In this document: piece by piece, positions 1 to 7,900 of the stretch
Position numbering within the stretch: position 1 is the stretch's first letter
Layout: every line of letters starts with the position of its first letter
Assembly: GCF_000003605.2 (NCBI RefSeq)
Contig: NW_003109085.1
Coordinates: forward strand, 256,052 to 268,710
From: Saccoglossus kowalevskii
Taxonomy: Eukaryota > Hemichordata > Enteropneusta > Harrimaniidae
Direction of reading: 5' to 3'
Length of the DNA stretch: 12,659 bases
The notes under the pieces: model-generated
The model's input: the letters and a program-made list of their open reading frames with translations, nothing else
The model's database searches: none
Told to the model about the DNA's origin: nothing
Program-made: the position numbers and the translations under genes

Positions 1-778
1 AGTAGGCATGGGTATCATGAAAAACAAAATGGCCACCAGTCAGCCATATTAGTTTGAATCACGAAAAAAATATGACGTGCACTTATAACCCAATATGTAT
101 GATCATCATACCAACTTTGATCTAAATTGGCCTAGTCATCTCTGAGAAACAGCTCCGGACATGTAAAAAATGACGATTTAACGCTTTTACAGGAAATTTG
201 GGCGTCGGTCAGCCATATTGAATCGAAACACAAAAATAATGTTGGTACAAATGTATCCCTTGGTATACTATCTTTGTGCAAAATTTAAAGAGAAGCGTTC
301 ATTGCATTCAAGATAAAGTAGCATGGGTACCATGAAAAACAAAATGGCCGCCAGTCGGCCATATTTGTTTGAATCACGGAAAAAGTATGACGTGCATCTA
401 TAACCAAATATGTATGATCATCATACCAAGTCTGATCCAAATCGGCCCAGTCATCTCTGAGAAACAGCTCCGGACATGTAAAAATGACGATTTAGCGCTT
501 TTACATGAAAATTGGGCGTCGGCCAGCCATATTGAATTGAATCACAAAAATCATGTTGGTGCAGATGTATCTCTTGGTATACTATCTTTGTACAAAATTT
601 AAACAGAAACGTTCATTGCATTCAAGATAAAGTAGCATGGGTACCATGAAAAACAAGATGGCCGCCAGTCGGCCATATTTGTTCGAATCACGAAAAAAAA
701 TGACGTGCACCTACAACCCAATATGTATGATCATCATACCTACTTTGATCCAAATCGGCCCAGTCATCTCTGAGAAAC
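1..778. repeat. Tandem repeat, about 315-bp unit, 2.5 copies
   Basis: Copies begin at 1, 317 and 631 with AGTAG(G)CATGGGTA, giving periods of 316 and 314. The third copy breaks off at about 778 after TCTCTGAGAAACTG. The copies are near-identical over long stretches, suggesting recent expansion. Each unit also has an internal echo: CAGCCATATT followed by GAATC occurs in both halves, about 168 bp apart. The array may extend left of the window. Short open frames inside it, such as 369-602, are not credible genes. Confidence 0.9.
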
Positions 779-1046
779 TGATTTTACATCCAAAATGACC
801 GCCAGTCGGCTTTTTTTGCTCCGATCATAAAGTAACTTATAGTAACTCCGATCATAAAGTAACGCGCATATGTAAGACATTATGTATTGTCTTCATGTGA
901 AGTTTGAATAAAATCCGTACGGACGGAACGAACCTAAATTAATAGTCCCCGTTTTCGGACTTCGTCCGAACGGCGACTAAAAACAAAATGGCCACCAGTC
1001 GGCCATCTACTAACGTATAAGTCCCCGTTTTGGACTTTGTCTGACC
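779..1046. repeat. Repeat debris next to the tandem array
   Basis: Three pieces are visible. First, CTCCGATCATAAAGTAAC occurs twice, at 819-836 and 846-863. Second, the start of the 315-bp unit (AAAATGGCC(A/G)CCAGTCGGCCAT) recurs partially near 792-810 and more fully at 979-1006. Third, GTCCCCGTTTT(C)GGACTT occurs at 945-962 and 1021-1037. The mix suggests nested or rearranged copies of one mobile element family. Confidence 0.65.
943..979. repeat. Foldback hairpin (imperfect 37-bp inverted repeat)
   Basis: Outer arms TAGTCCCCGTT (943-953) and AACGGCGACTA (969-979) pair at 10 of 11 positions. Inside, CGGAC (956-960) pairs with GTCCG (964-968) around a TTC loop. A second copy of the left arm at 1019-1046 has lost the symmetry. 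This fits a terminal hairpin or a miniature foldback element. Confidence 0.6.
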
Positions 1047-1049
1047 ACG

Positions 1050-1650
1050 TTCAAGTCGCGTCTGATTGAAAAACTTAATTACAATGTTATCAAGTGACAC
1101 GGTAATGGTAAGTGTTGTAATTGTCAAGCTATGTAACTTTTATTATTACACGAGCGTCCTCGGTACACTTAGTGGCTACACCCAAATACATTATATTATA
1201 CTGAGTGGATGTGGTATAGGAGCTAGAATGTGACTTCATCGGAATATAACAGAATTTCACATTTTTTATTTTTCTTTGCGGGAAATGTTCCCATAGCGGG
1301 CTGTCTTTTTTAGCTGGGGAATTCCGAATACTGGGGATCAGTGGCTTGGGGTTTGGGTATGACATAATCGTGTTTGCTGTTTTCAAAGGTAAATAAACTT
1401 TTGCGACCAAACCGACCTATATTTATCTACGTTGACATAATGTGTTTCATAGAATCATTGAGTGGTACGTGAAATAAAACATATAACCAAACAATATCCC
1501 AGTGCAAATCACCTTTTATTAGTTATAAGCGAATCAACCACAAATGCAAATACAAAGTAAAGAAATAAATAAATGATCAGATTCGGGTCTACATATACAA
1601 CTATAGTTAGATACTACTTGTCATACATGTATTAAATATCGATCAAATGA
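1050..1650. other. Intergenic stretch with no supported feature
   Basis: I see no splice-bounded exon, RNA gene or clear repeat. The longest open frame (minus, 1129-1410, 93 codons) has no recognisable domain and no supporting context. Confidence 0.5.
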
Positions 1651-1666
1651 ACAAGAAAATTTTAAC

Positions 1667-1672
1667 TTTATT
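1667..1672 (-). terminator. AATAAA polyadenylation signal of the vWD gene
   Basis: AATAAA on the minus strand, about 260 nt past the stop codon, is followed by a T-rich stretch. The 3' UTR would run from 1930 to about 1650. An AATAAA at 1953-1948 lies inside the coding part of exon 10 and is less likely to be used. Confidence 0.55.
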
Positions 1673-1930
1673 GTGCGCTAATTACCATCAACGGCATTTA
1701 GTATATATTATATAGAAGTTATATAGCTAAAACCATCGAAAACAAAGTATAGAAATAAAACCCGCACTAAAAAAGTGTCTATTATAGTTCCAATGCAGTA
1801 TTTCAAAACACGCCTTTTACATACAGTCGCCAGTAAGCTAGCTAAAAGTATTACTACACATATTATTGTTTAAATCAGGGTCGATGTCAGATCAGGCTAG
1901 CTTATTAAGTGGTGGACAATTCACTCCTTT

Positions 1931-1979
1931 TTACTGCTGAATAAACTTTATTTCATCCTTTGTAACCTCCGTCTTGCAG
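1931..1979 (-). CDS. Exon 10: terminal coding exon and stop
   Basis: After the acceptor TTATTTTCAG|, the first base completes the split codon (Ser355), followed by CKTEVTKDEIKFIQQ and TAA at 1933-1931. Cys356 falls where vWD domains end (W, a few residues, then C), which supports the junction. The tail is short, charged and has no GPI or membrane signal, so the protein ends directly after its vWD domain. Confidence 0.8.
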
Positions 1980-4900
1980 CTGAAAATAATTAGAAGTAAA
2001 CGTAATCTGTTTAAAGATGCATTCGTATTTTGCACATATAGTTATTGAGTACTTGAATGCTATAATAATTGAATAGATAATTTATATTTATTTACTGAAA
2101 TTAGAGCGATTTATGGAATTTGTAAGATCATTGTAGCTATTGACTGCATTTACGTAAAGACAATGTTCCTTTCAAAATTTATTTTTCACTACTGGGTCAT
2201 GGTTGCGCCGATTGCAATTCAAACGGTTGCAATAAAACCATATAATTAATTATAAACACGACTTACCTTCCAGGGATCATCCAGCTGTTTCCAAACTTTT
2301 CAGCATCCTCGATTCCCACCAATGTACCATCTTCCATCTGCAAGTCATTCTTTGGATCTCCGTCAGCATTTCCGAGCAATCCACATACAGCTCCATCCAA
2401 TGACGAGTCGAGTTTTGAGGCTATGTTGCCGAAACCAGTCCAGGAAACAGTGAATTTGTTTTCGACGTTTACGCTCACGTGTCTGTTATCTCTGTTCCTG
2501 ATTGTAATTGTCCCCCCATCAGTCCAAGGCAGTACAGTGATCGGCTTGCCATTAACCTGTACAATTTATGAGTGGTCGTTAAACGATAATAGAACTAACA
2601 TATTTTGATTCACTACTACTTTCTCATTGTCGCAGCTTTAACATATTTTAATTATTTTTCCCATGATCATCAAGTAATAAATATGATTCAACATACTCCA
2701 CAAAATTACCGATACAAGTATGCCTCTGGAACTCTTAAAATTCTTAAAAACTAATCGGTTACAAATTAATAGTTTCAGGAAACAACAAATTACTATTCAA
2801 AACCTAAAAACACGAAATACCACAAAATGCCGTTAAACTTGTCACAATGTTTATAACGTATGCTTACGTATATTTCACTCCCTTGACCAAGTTGGATCAA
2901 GGTGTGTTTCACTTTAATTAGTACATCTGACACCTGGCTGTGGATTCTCTCTCTCCTATCTATAAATCCTGTATATTTTGTAGCTACCACGAATGACGGG
3001 TATCGCTTACACTCTTTGAATAATACATATGTGCAGTTTTGACCGGTATGAGTATAGTTCAAGCCGTCAAACGTTGTTAAATGGGGATCTCCCTGTGATT
3101 GCCCTCCTATTAAATACAATGGGATAATGGCATGATAAAAAAATAAGTGGAGTGACATTAAAACAAACAATCGAAACAATATCAGTTTACTCAATTAAAC
3201 ACATAATTTATATTTGAAAAACAATTGCAATTTTCTGTGTTTTTCTTACCTTCGAGCTTATGCTCTTTTGCTGTAACAAAACATAATGCAATAAGAAACC
3301 ATTGAACACTAGTGACGTCATTGCATCAATGATAATAATTATAATTATATGTCTTGACAGGCAATGCTAAACCACATCTGTGACAAAAAGATCTTCAAAA
3401 AATGATCTTTGCAAACATTTCATACAGACCAAATTGTGGATGAATGTGGTAAGTAGCTCTGAAGAACACGATTTGAAAAATAAGGCGGTAAGTAAATCGG
3501 TATTCGTGAATGTGGTAGTCATATGATGCAACAACAGCAATTTCCTGAACATATGCAGTTATTTTTAAAAGCTTATAACCTCCGCAGTCGAGGAATTTGC
3601 TAATTTAGTTATACCCTAACAGGTTATGCACGTTAGAGGTAGTCAAATTTGCATATATTGTCATTTTCCTTAGTATGATACTCAAGAGCACCAAATCGAC
3701 TTTTTTCTTAGTTACTTAGTACCATCATTATGAGGTACTTTGTATTTCTTTTTTGCTTGAATAAAACGTGATCACTGTATTTTTATGTTTAATCGTAGTT
3801 GTACTGTCGTCTATAACAATGAATAAACTACTAAAATACCCATAATGATGATTGTGTGACGTAATTATCAAAACGTGCAAATGACCCCCAAAAAACAACA
3901 TTTGGTTAAAAAATTTTAGCTTATATTTGACTAAGTACACAGCAATTATAGATGGCATGGATGTCATAGAAACGTGTGCTAGTTGTTAGGACTATGTCGA
4001 GGATGGAGAATTGTCCCGGGAAACAGAAGAAAACAGCTTACAACAACAAGACGTTAGGTGGGCCAGTGTAGAACTTTAGCATGCCCCACAACGACACTAT
4101 TTATATGGTCGAGAGTTTATGGTACGAACTAAACATGGCGCTTTCGACAACAAAGAATTGTGCACCAACCTGACAGAATCTATGGAAATGCTGATGTCAT
4201 GAAAGGACACACTCAAATTTACGGACATGCGGGCAACTGGCAGAACAGCGAGGACCCAGCCAGAAGCCGCCGACTGACACTGGACGTACCACAAAGTTAT
4301 TCCAAAAAAAACCAAGCCATATAAAATGACGATAAAGTGCACCGATGCGGAGGTGCTTCAAAGGGTTCCTTACCAGCTGATATCCAAGCTAGAGGGGATG
4401 TAGATAGCTGCACTCTCGTGGACAGCAGATGGAGGGAGGACTACTGGGGAAGAATTAGTTCCGGAACACTATCCTAGAAGCCGCACATATGCAGTTTGGC
4501 TAAATGTCTGTAGGCATATGCATGAGTTTAATGGACTCGGTTCTCACAAACCAAGCCATCAAGATCGACCCAATGATGAGCAGCGAAACGTCTGAAGTTT
4601 GATCAAATTTTGATGACTGAATGTGACTGAGCAGCAGAAAAGGTAGACTGAATTGGGGAAAAAAGTATTGGGCAATTAGGATCAATTAAAATGGTAAGAT
4701 GACATATTATGATTAAACAATGTAGCAGAGAATGATGGAACTGTTGGGCGGAAATTGATAGTGTCGAACGAACATAAGGAATTGATTTTACAAGTCTTTA
4801 TTCTGATGTGATTGGAGGACATGATTAAAGAAAGGTACTGTGCTGCTGTCACATGTCATGTGCAAGATTGCCGCTGAAAATACATGAAATATACAAAACA

Positions 4901-7900
4901 CACTGTATTACACAGCAGTACAACGTTGAAAGGAGTCCGGACATTATCTTATAAAAACTGTTTCAATCTAGTTCCTCGACGATGGTAAATCGGTGCCAGA
5001 AGTCTCATGGCAGCAAAGAAAGCATGCTAACCATATGTTGAGATATTATTATCCGTGAGATTGAACTTTTAATTAATTTGATCGCAATAACATGAAAAGC
5101 TAAGGTAACTAACGTGCCTGCCCTGCGTAACAGGTCAAACGCGAAATTTTAACATGTGTTACCTGCCTAACCCACGTACTTTCAACCATCTAGGCGTCGT
5201 CGGCACTACAACTTGTCATACCTGAAAAGCTAATGTGTATACCCTGCACACCTAGCATGCTTAATCTGTAGCCACACGCCAAACCTGAAAAGCAGTCGTG
5301 CATAAAGTCGTGCATAAAGCTCCAAACATTTTTAAACTGCATACTTTGCCACATAGCCCCAAAGAAGAAAGATATACCATTGATTTTAAAACTAACAAGG
5401 CGATTCATATAAGAAACGTATAGTTTTACCCTGTGTAACATGCAAAATGGTCATCCAAAGTCCTTTTCTCATATTGTATAACCACGAACTTGACATCCTG
5501 TGTGTCCTATATACCCGTTTCACATCTATATGTATATATTACGTGATTTACTTTTATTCGATTAAGAAACCTTTATTTAAATTGACCCAACAATGCATTT
5601 GCCGCTTTGGGGATACACTGATATCTAGCGTTTTACACAGTCCGCAAATGTAAGAAATTGACAGGTTAGCATAATTCAAGACTACCAGTGATGAGTAACA
5701 CTTACTTTTTACACAACAAACACATGACAATGAACATACAGTGAATTGTTTACTCTTGACAATATTTTCTCCATCTTCACACTTGGATTTACATTTGCCA
5801 CCATATTTACATGCACATAAGTCACGTTCTGCTTGATTCAACGAAAAATATATTAGTGATATTTGGAAGAATATGTAGCTATAATTATTGAGTCATCTTA
5901 CGTGGTTCTTATGGTTTGGAATATCAATAAAGCTTTTATAAACAATACACAATCAACTCACCACGTATTATGTAATTGTGCTGTATTTGGTTTTACACTT
6001 ACATTACAATCGTGTTGTATTTGATAGACATAACCCGACAGACAATAATTTATATTTAATATACACAACTTACCGTCATCTGCTATACATTGATAACCAA
6101 TTGCCTCCAAGGATTTGCCTAAAATACATTATAACAAACTAAGCATAGTATACTTATGTGTAATATATAAACTTAAGTTCAATTCGAAAAGCTTTGAGAA
6201 ATATTTCCATGTTCAGTAGCATATATGGGTCAAGTACTGGTAGAAAATTAGTAATACTATCTCATTAATTTTGTTGTTGCTGTACCACTCCTGTTAAAGT
6301 AACAACAATTTCATTTTCACTCTAGGTCAAAAATGATATTGCGTATGGCACTGACATGTGGCACTGACAGATGTTCAACAAACATCAATATATTACAATG
6401 TTATATCATACTCAATCATATAATGTATCGACGTGTTCTCAGAGGTCATGCAGAATATACAGGCATTCAATGGGCTAACTACATTGTCATCGCGATTGAA
6501 AAGAATGGTATACAACTATTTGTCTATTCGTTATTCCAATTTCAATTAAGGTATTTTCGGGAGGAAGTCCGATTTTCCTGAATATTCAGTGAGATGTTGT
6601 TCAAATAAATATTTTATTGGCATTTGCTTGTATATTTTGCTTTTATATTTTAACATGTGATCTTTCGAATATTGATTTGATAGTCTGAAAAAACTATATG
6701 TAATACATCATGTCAAATAAATATAGAAACACATACAAAATCAGTAAAATGTGTCCAGAGAAATCTTTATAGGAATTACAATATGTAATACGTACTATGG
6801 CACGTCGAATGAGGCTGGAAACAACATGTACGATCATTTGTCTAATGAATAGAGTGGCGTACACTTCAAAATGATGTTCTTATGTTTACGATTCTCCTTT
6901 GGACAGTGTCCAAACGCGTGGGATGTTCGTAATGTATTTTACGTACATGAATACTAACTGTGTCATACAGAATAGATTATTTATAACACTCACCAATGTT
7001 TGACCGGATACAGCATTTACATCCACATTTGCTTACTTTGTTGCATAAATTAAGGTTGTTATTCATTTGCAGATCTTTTGTGATATCGCATTGTTGTCCA
7101 CATTCTCCATGTGAGGTAACAGTTGACCCTTTATATAGCATAGATGATTTACATGGGTCTAAAAGTGTGAAAAGAATAAAACTATTAGCTTGTTTTTACT
7201 GAAACAAAAGAAACATACTTTGTAAGTCAATGACTACAGCTACATAGGGTTATGGTGTACACCCTAGCCAGCTTGAAGCTCAGTTTCCCATGAAAAACTG
7301 GCAACAAAACGTCTGTATCATTTTGATTAACGGGCATAAATTGAGATGGAGATTCCGAATTGCAAATTATATGTTTTACTTTCACAATAAGTAAATGCAT
7401 TAAATTAATGTATTATCATGAATAATACTAACCATTTACATTACATTGAGATTGTAGCGCCTGTCCTGAAAACATACAAAAGTGAATAATTATATAAATG
7501 ACTATTATTTTTACTATTGTACAGTTCAAACTACAGCTTTATTTCGACAATTAATAGATCAAGCAAAATACTTCTGTAAAACAGACATGTTTGTGAAATG
7601 TTTATCAAATTGCAATATCCAAACACAAATATTCATGTGCACTTACTTTGGTACAAGCCATGAAAAAAACTGTCAAGTCTACTTTCCTAAAAAAACACAA
7701 TAACAATAAAGACAGTGTATAGTAATAGTGCCATAAAGCTGTTAGATACAATATATTTTGTGGGAAATGTGATTGACAAGGTGATTTTGTATTGAGAATC
7801 GTATAATACAAAATTTTATGCAAACTCGCGGTTCATTTTTACACGTACATTTAATAACTATAATACTAAAAAAACGTTTCAGATTGAGTCTAGTGCTACC

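Noticed and set aside
369-602. Plus-strand open frame of 77 codons
   Set aside because: It lies wholly in the second 315-bp repeat unit, and the equivalent frame in the first unit is broken by stops and shifts.
1-778. CRISPR-like array
   Set aside because: The unit is about 315 bp with no short repeat and unique spacer structure, and the DNA is eukaryotic.
1129-1410. Minus-strand open frame of 93 codons; W-E-H-F followed by a Cys recalled a BED-type zinc finger
   Set aside because: The second Cys and the His pair of a BED finger are missing, and there is no transposase-like sequence nearby.
6333-6581. Plus-strand open frame of 82 codons in intron 4
   Set aside because: No domain, no splice context, ordinary AT-rich composition; expected by chance.
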